This document shows, piece after piece, positions 14,815 to 24,725 of a DNA stretch of 64,000 bases (its first letter is position 1; the number at the start of each line of letters is the position of its first letter). Where the stretch lies: positions 1 to 64,000 of the forward strand of contig NZ_SUNB01000003.1 of NCBI RefSeq assembly GCF_007570825.1, written 5' to 3'. The notes under the pieces are model-generated. The model was not told the origin of the DNA and did no database searches. It saw only the letters and a program-made list of their open reading frames with translations. Both the position numbers and the translations under genes were made by a program. This DNA comes from Pleionea sediminis (GTDB lineage Bacteria > Pseudomonadota > Gammaproteobacteria > Enterobacterales > Kangiellaceae).

Positions 14815-17800
14815 TCAATCTAAATACCTTAAACTATCCATTTGTTTTAAAAGCCTTTTCTCTGATATTGGATAGGCAGTCTTAATTCCCTGAGCGAATA
14901 AAGAGATCCGGTACTCTTGCAGCATCCAAAAGAGCTCTTTCTTAGCCAAAGAGTAGTCTTTATTATGAGGAGAATCAGGAATGCTTAAAATTCGGAGTTT
15001 TATGTCACTAAACTCCCTGAGTGAAGCCTCTTCGCGCGGAAAATTAACTTCCATTCGATCTAAACGGCGCTCAAGTGCGCTTAAATAGCGGCCAAAATCG
15101 CTTAAATGTTGCAATCCATGTTCAAATAAACAACCTTCAAACCATAAATCGTCCAGTTGCGATCGGATATCTTGATAAGATTTTAAATAACGGGGCTCAA
15201 CCTTTTCGTACACCTTTTTGCTAATAACTTGCGTTTGTTTTAATAACGATAACAAGTGCGTCAGTTGTTCATTCATTTGTTCGGTAAAGCTTTCTGCAAC
15301 CTGGGCAGAGAATTCATCAAAATCTTGACGATTTTCAATCGGCAATTGAGGCAATGAAGCAGCGACAACGGCCATTGCCATATCATCGATCAACTCATTA
15401 TAGTTTTCGACCAAAGTCGACAGACGAGTTAGCTCTTTTCTATTTTGCCAAGACCGCTGAAAATACTTTACGGTCTTATCCAGAGAGAGAACGACCAAAC
15501 GACAAATTGCTTGAGCATGTTTTTCTTCCGCCTGATATTTTGATTCACAACCGATCACAGTGACATGGTCTCGTCGGTCGCACAACGCTTGCAAAATGCG
15601 CGTTTTTTGTCGTTGATGACTGCGTTGCAATTCGAGAGGAAACTCATCGTTTTCAGGCCAAGCGGTAAGTTTTTCAATTTGAGGCTTACGCGACTCGGCA
15701 GCAGACGGTGTTGAGGATGTCGTTATATTTTGCAGTGACTGCTTAATTTGTTGATCTAATAATTGTTGTAACTCTTCTAAATTACGTCCTTTTCGAATGG
15801 GTTGTTTTCCATCACCAAAAATTTTAAAGTTCGGTGTTAAATGGGCCGGCAAAGCAATTTCTTTCCACAAATCAATATCAATACGAATTCCGGAAATTTG
15901 ATACAAAACGGTAGCCAACTCCTGAAAAAACTCACCTTCCCCCCATTTATCTTTTAGTCGCTCATAACTGGCTTGAGCGTATTCCGGTGCAGGAATGAAA
16001 TTTTTACGAATGGCTTTTGGCAGCGCCTTAATCGAGCACAAAATCTTTTCTTGTAATAATCCAGGAACCAACCACTCAAAATCTGATGGTTTAAATTGTT
16101 TTAACATTGAAACTGGCAAACAAACCGACACACCATCATCTTCATGACCGGGTTCAAATCGGTATTCGAGTTTTATTTCACTGCCACGAATTAACAGGTA
16201 CTTAGGAAAAGCGGATTCATCCAATTCGGCTTCTGGATTCAGCACATCATTTTCGGTCAAAGTCAGTTGTTGATTTCTTGCGTGCCAGTCTTTCTTAACC
16301 CAACGCTCCAAAGCTTTTTGCGTGACTATCGACTTAGGCAAATGATCATCGAAAAACTCAACCAGCTCTTCATCACTTTTTAAAATATCAGTTCTTCGCT
16401 GACGCGTTTCTTCGTCACGATATTCATTGAGTAATTTTTGATTACTCAAAAAACACGGAAGCTTTGACTTCATTTCACCATCAATCAGTCCTTTTTCAAT
16501 TAACCACTGCCGGCTTAATACTGGATCCTGATCGCTGTAACTCACCAGTCGATTGGCCACAATAATTAAACCAAATAATGATTTCTGCAAGTACGCTGCC
16601 GCTTCTCCTTTATTTTTTCGCCAATGAGGATCAAGGTAAGTGACTTTACTAATGTGTTCTGCTGCTGACTCAATCCACTCGACTTCAATGGGTGCTGTTG
16701 CACGCGCGTATAATTTACCCGTCTCCATTAGTTCAGCCGATAGTAACCATGCTGGTTTGTTTTTAAAGTTAACCGACGACGGATGAATAAAAACTTTCGT
16801 ATTACGAGCTCCCTGATAATGAACTTCGGTCGTTTTGGTAATGATATTGGGCAACAACGCAGGAATAAGCGCTCGGTGAAGACCTTCATAATCCGCGGGA
16901 TTTTTCTTAATTTTGAAACCCATGTCTTGCATTAACTGTTTTAGTTGCCGATACGTATTTCTCCAATCTAACCAGGCAGGAAAATTGATAAAGTGCTCAA
17001 AGCAATATTCTTTAAACTCCCGATTAGATCGAGCTTCCTGCTCTTTGTGTAACCCATTCCAAACGTTTAAAAAAGTAGCAAAATCTGACTTTTTGTCATT
17101 CCACTGCGCATGCGCCTGATCGGCCTTTTGTGCTTTATCATGGGGTCTTTCTCGTGGATCTCTTACGCTGTACAAACTCGCAATCACCAACATTTCTTGT
17201 AATGCGGACTCACGTCCCGAATACAACATGGCCGCAAGCTTAGGATCCACTGGCATTTTTGCAATGCTACGTCCCATTTCCGTCAGTTGGTTGTCCTTAT
17301 CCAAAGCTCCCAGTTCAAACAACAGTGTCATGCCATCGCGCCAATGTTTGTCCTCTGCGTTTTCTATAAATGGAAACGCTTGTGGCTCATCAATGCCCAT
17401 CGATTTCATTTGTAAAATAACGGAAGCTAAATTGGTTCGTTTAATTTCTGGTAGCGTAAACTCCAAACGACTGTCAAAATCTTGCTCATCGTACAACCGA
17501 TAGCAAATTCCAGCAGAAACACGACCACAACGTCCTGCCCTTTGATTAGCACTGGCTTGAGAAATTTTTTCGACCTGCAATCGTTGAATTTTGCTGCGCA
17601 TACTAAATCGACTGATGCGCGCGGTGCCCGGATCAATCACGAATCGAATTCCTGGTACCGTTAATGACGTTTCAGCAACATTGGTTGCTAATACAATTTT
17701 TCTACCTTGAGCCGGCTTGAATACTTTTTGTTGATCGCCAATACTAAGTCGTGCGTACAATGGAAGAATTGTCGTTTGACTTAAATTTAATTTGCGCAAT

Positions 17801-18747
17801 TGCCGTGTGACTTGGCGAATCTCACCTTCACCTGGCAAAAATATTAAAATGTCGCCAGGCCCCTCTTTTACCGCTGCTTTTACCGCATGTTGTACTTGAA
17901 ATATTTCCGGGCGCTCACCGTAAGGAATAAGATTGGGATCCGCGGGAAAATACTGAATATCGACAGGATAAGTTCGACCTTCGACATTAACGATCGGTGC
18001 CTCATTAAAAAATTTCGAAAAGCGTTCAACATCAATGGTGGCGGATGTAATAATAACTTTTAGATCTTTTCGTTTTTTTATTAACTCTTTTAAAAGACCC
18101 AACAAAAAATCAATATTGATACTGCGTTCATGCGCTTCATCGATAATAATCGCTTCATAATGACTTAAAAAAGGATCGCGTTGAATTTCAGTCAACAACA
18201 TTCCATCAGTCATTACTTTGATATAACCATCCGGTGATGTTTTTTCGAAAAAACGAACGCTAACACCAACATCGGTTCCTAGCGGACAGTTCAACTCTTC
18301 TGCAATCCGCGATGCAACGGAAGTAGCAGCAACTCGTCTCGGCTGAGTGTGACCAATAAGACCGCGAACTCCCACACCCGCTTTAAGGCAGATTTTCGGT
18401 AATTGAGTGGTTTTTCCACTCCCCGTCTCTCCCGCAATAACAACGACTTGATGAGACTTAATTAATTCGGCGATTGGATCGGCCTCTTCACTCACCGGTA
18501 ATGAAGGAGGGAAACTCACTTTCGGCAATTTTTTCTTGCGTTGAGACAAATGATCTTGCGACTGAGAGTAGTGTTTTTCCAGCTTGCTAATAAGCTGATC
18601 AGCCGGTTTTTTACGGCGCAAGTTTTGCTGCACTTTTCGGCGCAAAGACAATAACTTTCCGGCATCACGTGTAGTACACCGATCAATATCTATACGGACT
18701 AAACTTGTTTTTTCTGAAGGCGAAGACTTGGAATCAAAATGAGACAT
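14815..18747 (-). CDS. hrpA: ATP-dependent RNA helicase HrpA
   Basis: This is a DEAH-box helicase involved in mRNA processing and rescue of stalled ribosomes. I use the ATG at 18747; an in-frame TTG 24 bases upstream has no support. Walker A is GETGSGKTTQ near residue 106, motif II is IIDEAHERS, and motif VI is NQRAGRCGRV. The HA2 and OB-fold regions follow, then the long C-terminal DUF3418-type region typical of HrpA. The roughly 1310-residue length matches full-length HrpA. It stands alone, about 30 bases downstream of the terminator of the previous gene. Confidence 0.95.
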   Translation of the reverse strand: MSHFDSKSSPSEKTSLVRIDIDRCTTRDAGKLLSLRRKVQQNLRRKKPADQLISKLEKHYSQSQDHLSQRKKKLPKVSFPPSLPVSEEADPIAELIKSHQVVVIAGETGSGKTTQLPKICLKAGVGVRGLIGHTQPRRVAATSVASRIAEELNCPLGTDVGVSVRFFEKTSPDGYIKVMTDGMLLTEIQRDPFLSHYEAIIIDEAHERSINIDFLLGLLKELIKKRKDLKVIITSATIDVERFSKFFNEAPIVNVEGRTYPVDIQYFPADPNLIPYGERPEIFQVQHAVKAAVKEGPGDILIFLPGEGEIRQVTRQLRKLNLSQTTILPLYARLSIGDQQKVFKPAQGRKIVLATNVAETSLTVPGIRFVIDPGTARISRFSMRSKIQRLQVEKISQASANQRAGRCGRVSAGICYRLYDEQDFDSRLEFTLPEIKRTNLASVILQMKSMGIDEPQAFPFIENAEDKHWRDGMTLLFELGALDKDNQLTEMGRSIAKMPVDPKLAAMLYSGRESALQEMLVIASLYSVRDPRERPHDKAQKADQAHAQWNDKKSDFATFLNVWNGLHKEQEARSNREFKEYCFEHFINFPAWLDWRNTYRQLKQLMQDMGFKIKKNPADYEGLHRALIPALLPNIITKTTEVHYQGARNTKVFIHPSSVNFKNKPAWLLSAELMETGKLYARATAPIEVEWIESAAEHISKVTYLDPHWRKNKGEAAAYLQKSLFGLIIVANRLVSYSDQDPVLSRQWLIEKGLIDGEMKSKLPCFLSNQKLLNEYRDEETRQRRTDILKSDEELVEFFDDHLPKSIVTQKALERWVKKDWHARNQQLTLTENDVLNPEAELDESAFPKYLLIRGSEIKLEYRFEPGHEDDGVSVCLPVSMLKQFKPSDFEWLVPGLLQEKILCSIKALPKAIRKNFIPAPEYAQASYERLKDKWGEGEFFQELATVLYQISGIRIDIDLWKEIALPAHLTPNFKIFGDGKQPIRKGRNLEELQQLLDQQIKQSLQNITTSSTPSAAESRKPQIEKLTAWPENDEFPLELQRSHQRQKTRILQALCDRRDHVTVIGCESKYQAEEKHAQAICRLVVLSLDKTVKYFQRSWQNRKELTRLSTLVENYNELIDDMAMAVVAASLPQLPIENRQDFDEFSAQVAESFTEQMNEQLTHLLSLLKQTQVISKKVYEKVEPRYLKSYQDIRSQLDDLWFEGCLFEHGLQHLSDFGRYLSALERRLDRMEVNFPREEASLREFSDIKLRILSIPDSPHNKDYSLAKKELFWMLQEYRISLFAQGIKTAYPISEKRLLKQMDSLRYLD

Positions 18748-18773
18748 GTGAATTATTTTCGTACAACACAAAT

Positions 18774-18803
18774 AAAAAAGCCCGCTTGCAATGCAAACAG
18801 GCT
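18774..18803 (-). terminator. Intrinsic terminator upstream of hrpA
   Basis: On the minus strand an 11-bp stem with two G-U pairs (plus-strand arms 18779-18789 and 18793-18803, 3-base loop) is followed by six T residues. It ends the hydrolase gene at 18827. Confidence 0.85.
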
Positions 18804-18826
18804 ATCAATTAATTTTACTGAACAGC

Positions 18827-19648
18827 CTAATCCCAGATTTCGTGCTTTTCGAGTAACTCAGCAAAAAACTTACTGACTGGGCGGATGAAATCTTTATCTT
18901 CCCAATACCCGTTGTGACACGCAGGATTCCAGGAAGTCGCTGGATTACCGACATTTATTTCATAATCACCGGTGACGGCATTTTTATAATCATCGTTAAT
19001 ACCCTGCAATGGATAAGCAACAATGTCATCTTTATCATAAAAATTAAGCCATTTTGCTCTTTGGGCAAAATCTTCAGGTAAAGCTTCACCAGCAACAGTA
19101 ATAGGCTTATGCAAATCTTCGTGATGGCGCACATAAATAGCTAGAGGGCTACCAAAAGTAACAAATCCGGCTAAGTTTCGCGTTGCTTCAAAATTAGAAA
19201 TACCCTGTCCCTCGCTACGCATGCGCTTGATGTAATCTTGCATTATGATACTACCGAAAGAATGCGCTAACACGACTAACGGAGTTTTCTCTTCATTTAT
19301 GCGGCGGTGGCCAGCGAATTGACGTAATGAATCTGCAACTCTATTCTGAACTTTCTCATACAAACGAGAGCCTTTATGATACGCCAATCCCGACCCAAGA
19401 TAGTCAATAAACATTTTTCGCGTACCTTCATACGCTAAATCATTTTTGTAGTTAATGCTCTTATAAAAATCTGAGAGTTCGTCTTTGATTGCATCAGCCC
19501 AGTAAATTTCTTTAAACATCAAATCGTCTTCAAGACGGCCCTCTCCACCGCTAACGTACTCTTCAATAAGTCGATGTTTTAGTTCAACGGAGAAGTGTTG
19601 ATCTTCCGTACTCATCCCATGAATGATGGCAACCGCAAGTCTTTTCAT
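18827..19648 (-). CDS. Alpha/beta-hydrolase, lipase-like
   Basis: The start is placed at the ATG at 19648 (MKRLAVAIIHGMST), preceded by a GGA-rich site; an ATG 18 bases upstream has none. LAVAIIHGM is the first strand and oxyanion region, and LAHSFGSII is the G/A-x-S-x-G nucleophile elbow. The later VTFGSPLAIYVR stretch is typical of triacylglycerol-lipase-like or PGAP1-like hydrolases. There is no signal peptide, so it is cytoplasmic. The substrate is unknown. It is a single-gene unit ending at a strong terminator. Confidence 0.75.
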   Translation of the reverse strand: MKRLAVAIIHGMSTEDQHFSVELKHRLIEEYVSGGEGRLEDDLMFKEIYWADAIKDELSDFYKSINYKNDLAYEGTRKMFIDYLGSGLAYHKGSRLYEKVQNRVADSLRQFAGHRRINEEKTPLVVLAHSFGSIIMQDYIKRMRSEGQGISNFEATRNLAGFVTFGSPLAIYVRHHEDLHKPITVAGEALPEDFAQRAKWLNFYDKDDIVAYPLQGINDDYKNAVTGDYEINVGNPATSWNPACHNGYWEDKDFIRPVSKFFAELLEKHEIWD

Positions 19649-19875
19649 AATTTTTTCCACTCTCATTGCTTTTGCAAAGGTTTAAGATAAATACTCGCGC
19701 AAAATCAACGAGATATCAAGCAAGATTCTAGAAAATTGCAAAGAAAGCTTAGATTAGGCTAAAGCTTGGAAATTTGTAACTGTAAGGTCGAAAATAAAAG
19801 TTTTAGAAAATGAGCTAGAAGAGAATTTTGTCACTTTCGACTTGGGTCAATTTTGCCATTTCTTTTAGAAGAAAA

Positions 19876-19952
19876 TGGCGGAGCGGACGGGACTCGAACC
19901 CGCGACCCCCGGCGTGACAGGCCGGTATTCTAACCAACTGAACTACCGCTCC
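19876..19952 (-). tRNA. tRNA-Asp (GUC anticodon)
   Basis: On the minus strand the gene begins GGAGCGGTAGTTCAG, has the anticodon loop CTGTCAC (GUC), the T-arm GGTTCGAGTCC and an encoded CCA end. The acceptor stem pairs GGAGCGG with CCGCTCC. It is nearly identical to my recollection of E. coli tRNA-Asp. It is solitary and has its own strong promoter at 19982-20010. Confidence 0.98.
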
Positions 19953-19981
19953 ATTTGGGTACCCCTTGCGAAGTGGGCGCT

Positions 19982-20010
19982 ATATTACGGATCCACCCTG
20001 GGTGTGTCAA
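19982..20010 (-). promoter_or_regulatory. Sigma-70 promoter of tRNA-Asp
   Basis: On the minus strand TTGACA (20005-20010) is separated by exactly 17 bases from TAATAT (19982-19987), followed by a GC-rich discriminator (AGCGCCC). That discriminator is typical of stringently controlled stable-RNA promoters. The tRNA starts about 30 bases downstream of the -10 box. Confidence 0.85.
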
Positions 20011-20119
20011 CAAACTTTTTTAATTTTTTTTAAATTCTATTTAAATCGATTATTAGACATTCATAATGAACGTTTTACGTTCAAAATCAGAGGGTTGTTG
20101 AACAAATATTAGCTTACGG

Positions 20120-21001
20120 CTAATCAGGATCTTTTTCCATTTTGTCTCCCGACTCTGAAAAAGCATCTTCCCAACTGGGCTCTTCCTCATCTTCTTCGTC
20201 TTCATCGTCGCCATTACCTATATCTTCTAGAGGCATGTCATCCAATAAACTGGAGGATCCATCATTTTTTTTCTCTTCAGGCTCATCATCCAGCTCCAGA
20301 TCCGCTGCGGTTTCTGTTTCAACTTGAGGCGAAACATCAGTAGGTTCTTCTGTCGGTTCATCAGACACAAGACTATCAGAACTGCCTGAAAATGATTCCA
20401 TCGCTTTGATTATTTGCTCAACCGACATATTGGTTTGCGGTATTTCCTCACCGAACATCGAAGAATATTCAGTGAAGATACTGTTTAACGTTCCAAGGGT
20501 AATGTGAATTTCCTGTTTGAGAGACTTGTTCTCTTGGCGTAACTCTTCAATTTTTGTCTCTTTCGCTTCTAGCTCGCTGCGTAAAGCGTCGGCTTTTTCT
20601 TCTAATTCATCATCATCACTACCAGACCCTAAGGTCGGTTCCAACGCATGATACTTTTCCATGATTCGTGAAAGTTCATCGTCAAGAGTCGCCAAATTTT
20701 CAACATCTTTATTAAGAATACTACTAACAAAGGTTCGAATAAAAAATTTACGCTCTCGAATAATATCATTCGATATTTTCTCGACATCGCCCTCTTCGAA
20801 CCCCAAATTTTCGTGCAAAAATCGTTGTGTCGCTTCTTTCTGAATTGGCTCATTATCCTTAACGTTTATGATCAATTCCCGCATTGCGTCTTTAAAGCGT
20901 GATTTATTACGCATCAAAACGACAATTAAAACCGTAGATAACAGCAATAAAGGAAAAACAATTTCTAAAATTAATAACCAGGACAACAATGACTCGCCCA
21001 T
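20120..21001 (-). CDS. Membrane-anchored coiled-coil protein, 293 aa
   Basis: I do not recognise a named family. Residues 5-30 form one hydrophobic membrane segment, followed by a basic stop-transfer region (RNKSRFK). Helical segments continue to about 120, then a coiled coil at about 130-165 rich in Glu and Lys. The last 80 residues are strongly acidic and probably disordered (runs of D and E). Its ATG overlaps the stop of the upstream VWA gene by one base (TAATG), so the two are translationally coupled and probably work together at the inner membrane. Confidence 0.75.
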   Translation of the reverse strand: MGESLLSWLLILEIVFPLLLLSTVLIVVLMRNKSRFKDAMRELIINVKDNEPIQKEATQRFLHENLGFEEGDVEKISNDIIRERKFFIRTFVSSILNKDVENLATLDDELSRIMEKYHALEPTLGSGSDDDELEEKADALRSELEAKETKIEELRQENKSLKQEIHITLGTLNSIFTEYSSMFGEEIPQTNMSVEQIIKAMESFSGSSDSLVSDEPTEEPTDVSPQVETETAADLELDDEPEEKKNDGSSSLLDDMPLEDIGNGDDEDEEDEEEPSWEDAFSESGDKMEKDPD

Positions 21002-22926
21002 TATTCCTTTTCCTCCGAGACGTTTTTATCTTCTTCTTCGTCATCAAATAATTCTTGTGCCATAGATTCGTTACTTTCGTGTGAACGTTTACGAATAATT
21101 CGCCAACCGAGCCAACCAAGCAGAATTAATAACAAATTACCACCAAAGCCTACCGACAACCATAACGTCCAATTCACGGGCTCTTTTTCAGGAGCAGGTT
21201 CCAATTCGGGTTCGTCTTTTGGTTCCTCTTTAGGCTCTTCCTTTACTTCCGGCTCAGGTACAGGTTCAGGCTCCGGTTTTTTCTCAGGCTCCGGCTCTGG
21301 CTTCTTTTCAGGCTCCGGCTCTGGCTTAATTTCTTCTTTTGGCTCTTCAGGTTCAAAGCCAGGTAGAGGCTCCATTTCAAAGGCAATCTCAGGAATTTCA
21401 CTGGCGAATTTACGCCCTGTAGGCGATTGTCCCTCAGCTTTTAAATTAACTTTGAATATGCCGCCTTTAGGAAATTGCTTCAACTCAAATGACTGCTTTT
21501 TATCGAAACTTTCAAGTACGATAAATTGACTGGTTTCATCCGGATACTTTATTTCACCTGTAACTCGTAAGCTGCTGAGGTCAACAACATCTTCGGCAAT
21601 TCGCAAATGAACAATATGGGGCTCAGTTTCATTAAAGGATTGTTCGAGATCGGCCTGCACCGGATTACCATAAATATTAATGGCGTGAGTTCGACTGCGT
21701 TCAAATGTCGGGCTTTTCACCACCAGTTTAATCTCCAACACACCGTCCTCTTCGCCTGCGAAAAAGACCTGCTTAAACTCACCCGCTTGATCGTTACGCA
21801 GCAATGGTGTTGTATTGCTTTGACCTTTGTATTGTGTCTCTAACTTTGCATCAATCAACTTGATAAAATCGGGACGAGTAATCACCTTACCATCCTCAAT
21901 TAGTTTTACCGCGTATGTGATTTGCTCATTTGCCAAAACATTATTGGGTAACTCATCAACCGACAAACCCAGTTTACTAACCACCATGACCCGATTATCG
22001 GGATCGACTGCGGCATCAATTTTCCAGTCACCCGCCGGAGGTTCAGAAATAGTAATTAAGTCGTACGCACTACTGGAAAACCAACGCGTGTCGACTCGCG
22101 AGCTGTTTTTATCGATATTTCCGCCGTCAGGTGTTGTCAACCGAGTGGGTGAACTTCCTGCTTCACGAAAAACGAGCAACGTCATTTCTTCAACACTTTT
22201 ATCAACGGTAAACTGGTTATTTTCTAAAGGTAAACTGTCTCTGGGCGTTGCTTGCTCAAATATCTTTAAAAAAGTGCGTTGCAGATCTTCGGCACTATTA
22301 ACTTGTTGAAACCAGCCGTCCGTTTGATTCGCCAAAGTTGACAGCAACTCAGAGTCCGCCTCTGGAGAGAGCGCAATGGTATGAATAGTCACTCCAGCCG
22401 CTTTAAGCCGCGGCAATACATCGTTGAGAATCCGTTGTCGTTCGGCGGCATCCTTAGCGGGATCTTTTGAAATGTCGACCATGCCATCGGTCAATAAGAT
22501 CATACTACGAGACTCGGTATCATCAGGGCGATTCCAGTCCCAGGTCGACTTTGTCATCGCATCACCAATATTGGTGTAGAGTCCTGCAGAGTTGATCTTT
22601 GCCGCTGCAGCATTGGCACTTTCCTGCCATTCTTTATCAACCGCTTTTAATGGCACGAGCATATTCACATAGCGACCAAAGGTCCAAACGCCAGAATCGG
22701 ATCCTTTGGGCATTAAGTTGGTCACTATCCTGAGAGCAGGAATCCGTAAATTATTGGGGTCGTTTTTCTTCATTGATCCAGAAATATCAATGAGTAATCG
22801 TACGTCCGATCGTTTCTCTTCTGACTTTTCCGCCGCATGGGAAACAGACAAGATCGTCATGGAGACAGCGATAGCCCAAGCCTTGAGCGCAGTACGGAGC
22901 AGATTTTTTATTAATGTTCTCTCCAT
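21001..22926 (-). CDS. Exported von Willebrand factor A-domain protein, membrane-anchored
   Basis: An N-terminal signal peptide (cleavage near residue 32, SVSHAA) leads to a VWA domain at about 41-220 with an intact MIDAS motif, D47-I-S49-G-S51, and further TDG and similar loops. Beta-rich segments follow (about 230-520), then a Pro/Glu/Lys-rich spacer with EPEPEKKP-type repeats. A C-terminal membrane segment ([20 protein letters not shown]) and a short acidic cytoplasmic tail end the protein. The VWA domain would be periplasmic, and metal-dependent protein binding is inferred. AGGTGG precedes the ATG. Confidence 0.88.
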   Translation of the reverse strand: MERTLIKNLLRTALKAWAIAVSMTILSVSHAAEKSEEKRSDVRLLIDISGSMKKNDPNNLRIPALRIVTNLMPKGSDSGVWTFGRYVNMLVPLKAVDKEWQESANAAAAKINSAGLYTNIGDAMTKSTWDWNRPDDTESRSMILLTDGMVDISKDPAKDAAERQRILNDVLPRLKAAGVTIHTIALSPEADSELLSTLANQTDGWFQQVNSAEDLQRTFLKIFEQATPRDSLPLENNQFTVDKSVEEMTLLVFREAGSSPTRLTTPDGGNIDKNSSRVDTRWFSSSAYDLITISEPPAGDWKIDAAVDPDNRVMVVSKLGLSVDELPNNVLANEQITYAVKLIEDGKVITRPDFIKLIDAKLETQYKGQSNTTPLLRNDQAGEFKQVFFAGEEDGVLEIKLVVKSPTFERSRTHAINIYGNPVQADLEQSFNETEPHIVHLRIAEDVVDLSSLRVTGEIKYPDETSQFIVLESFDKKQSFELKQFPKGGIFKVNLKAEGQSPTGRKFASEIPEIAFEMEPLPGFEPEEPKEEIKPEPEPEKKPEPEPEKKPEPEPVPEPEVKEEPKEEPKDEPELEPAPEKEPVNWTLWLSVGFGGNLLLILLGWLGWRIIRKRSHESNESMAQELFDDEEEDKNVSEEKE

Positions 22927-23075
22927 AGGTATATGACCACCTGAGATTCAATAAATGGTTATATTTTCAAAAGTTTAGCTTAAATATCAATAAATTGCTT
23001 TAAACTTCTCGAGAGATTGTGAGAGCTGCCTCAAACACTCTTTCTATCAATCAGGCATGAAAATGGTGGTATCGG

Positions 23076-23558
23076 CTAGGAATCCGCTTCGAAATCCGAC
23101 AGAGGGTCAGAATCAGGGTCGTCGGGAATTAAAATTGCGATAACGTGGTCTTCAAGATCACCGGCCTGATTTTCAGATATCACCTTTCCACGCGCTGAAC
23201 GATTGGCTTTGTGAACAGACTCAGGATCACCAGTCACTAACGGATGCCATTCCGGCAAATCTCGACCTTGAGCCAACAATTTATAAGCACAGGTATTCGG
23301 CAACCACGCATATTGCCGCGCCGCCTGAGGAGTCACTTGAATGCAGTCTGGAACCAATGTTGATCGGTTTTTGTATTGAGTACATTGGCAAGTTTGCGCA
23401 TCAAAAAAACGGCAACAAACGTCGGTTTGATAATATTCGCCCTCATCGCCCTCAACCTTATAAGCGCAGCATTTACCACAACCATCACACAGTGATTCCC
23501 ATTGCTCATCGGTCATATCTTCAAGCGCGGTGGTTTGCCAAAAAGGTTGGTCAGTCAC
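23076..23558 (-). CDS. ycgN: YcgN-family cysteine-cluster protein
   Basis: This matches the YcgN/UPF0260 family: CDGCGKCC near residues 29-36, a later DVCCRFFD and CQCTQY cluster, and a C-terminal WHPLVTGDP segment. The eight-cysteine arrangement suggests a metal or Fe-S site, but biochemical function is not settled in the family. A GTG start at 23558 is supported by GAGGTG seven bases upstream and overlaps the ycgM stop by 8 bases. Cytoplasmic. Confidence 0.88.
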   Translation of the reverse strand: MTDQPFWQTTALEDMTDEQWESLCDGCGKCCAYKVEGDEGEYYQTDVCCRFFDAQTCQCTQYKNRSTLVPDCIQVTPQAARQYAWLPNTCAYKLLAQGRDLPEWHPLVTGDPESVHKANRSARGKVISENQAGDLEDHVIAILIPDDPDSDPLSDFEADS

Positions 23559-24225
23559 GGGCAGTCACCTCTGAATCAATGGTTAAGCGATTGGCTAATT
23601 TAGCTTGTAGATGATCACCTGGATGCAGAGCAGCGACACCAGCGGGAGTTCCAGTCAAAATAATATCGCCGGGCTCCAAACGAAAATACTTTGAAATGTA
23701 TTGAATCAAGGGTACTACTGGCCAGATCATACTTGAGGTCAATGTGGATTGTCGAAGCGAATCGTTAACCGACAATTCTAATAAGCAATCCGATAATTCT
23801 TCGATTGAATTCAACGGCATCCATTGAGCGACCGGGCAAGAACCATCAAAGGCTTTAGCCATTTCCCACGGATGCCCTTTCGCTTTCAAATCACTTTGTA
23901 AGTCTCTTAGCGTTAAATCTAATGCGAGGGAAATTCCGACAATTGATTGCTCAACCTCAGTTTCGTAAGCCGAGGATAAGGTTTGGCCAATCAAAACAGC
24001 CAGTTCCAGCTCATGATGACATTCTCCTCGATCCGTAGGAATAACAACTTGGTCATTCCAATTGACCAGTGCTGTCGCTGGCTTCATAAATAATACCGGG
24101 GATGACGGAACTTCATTCCCAAGCTCTTTAGCATGTGCCGCATAATTACGACCAACACAAACCACTTTACCCGGCTTTAGCCCGGATAGTTTATTTAAAG
24201 AGCCATGAAATTGATAGGAAGACAT
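23551..24225 (-). CDS. ycgM: Fumarylacetoacetate-hydrolase-family protein (YcgM-like)
   Basis: The protein (224 aa) has the FAH fold signature: CVGRNYAAHAKELGN near the start, FMKPATAL, ECHHELELAVLIG supplying metal-binding acidic residues, and LTGTPAGVA at the end. Family members act as hydrolases, isomerases or oxaloacetate decarboxylases on 2-keto acids; the exact substrate here is not shown. The start overlaps ycgL by one base (TAATG) and its end overlaps ycgN, so the three form one operon. Confidence 0.88.
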   Translation of the reverse strand: MSSYQFHGSLNKLSGLKPGKVVCVGRNYAAHAKELGNEVPSSPVLFMKPATALVNWNDQVVIPTDRGECHHELELAVLIGQTLSSAYETEVEQSIVGISLALDLTLRDLQSDLKAKGHPWEMAKAFDGSCPVAQWMPLNSIEELSDCLLELSVNDSLRQSTLTSSMIWPVVPLIQYISKYFRLEPGDIILTGTPAGVAALHPGDHLQAKLANRLTIDSEVTARD

Positions 24226-24485
24226 TAATTCACTTTTTTGTTGATATCTGGATGAATGGATGGTGGCATTTGTAAATAAAAGCCCTCATCTTTTAACTTT
24301 GCTTTAACATCCTCGATATTCTCACGTGCCAGTTTGTCGCGTTTCGCCAAATTAACTTGTAAAGCAAATTCTGGCTCACCAAACACTTTAAGCAACGCCT
24401 CAGGCACCACATCGAATTGGTCGCGTTGTGTCAAATACAGGTACATTTCATCTTTCTTGGGACTTCGATAAACAAAAGCTAACAT
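24225..24485 (-). CDS. ycgL: YcgL-domain protein
   Basis: This small protein of 86 aa carries the family signature YRSPKKDEMYLYL at residues 6-18 and FALQVNLAKRDKLA in the middle, ending in a short polar tail with the usual MPPS segment. YcgL proteins have a compact alpha/beta fold of unknown molecular function. It is the first gene of ycgL-ycgM-ycgN and lies 240 bases downstream of rnd, an order common in gammaproteobacteria. Confidence 0.88.
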   Translation of the reverse strand: MLAFVYRSPKKDEMYLYLTQRDQFDVVPEALLKVFGEPEFALQVNLAKRDKLARENIEDVKAKLKDEGFYLQMPPSIHPDINKKVN

Positions 24486-24725
24486 CTTGCCTTTCTCGTA
24501 ATGCGGTCAATTTTCGGAAAATAGAGGAATGAATCGTATCAACGCATACATCCTTCAAGATTATTTGAAGCATTATATACCACTCGGTTCTATCGTAGAA
24601 CCTAAGGCGTTCTCTGATATTCTGAAAAACCGACCTTGCCAGCTCTAAAAACAATGAATACGGAACCGTCCGGCGCGATAAAATGATACACTTAACGGCC
24701 CTATTATCGATTGAATTATTTCGGG

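Noticed and set aside
19853-19877. Terminator hairpin just after tRNA-Asp
   Set aside because: An imperfect stem can form, but no T-run follows it on the minus strand.
24448-24654. Minus-strand ORF of 68 codons between rnd and ycgL
   Set aside because: It overlaps the well-supported ycgL start in another frame and has no recognisable features.
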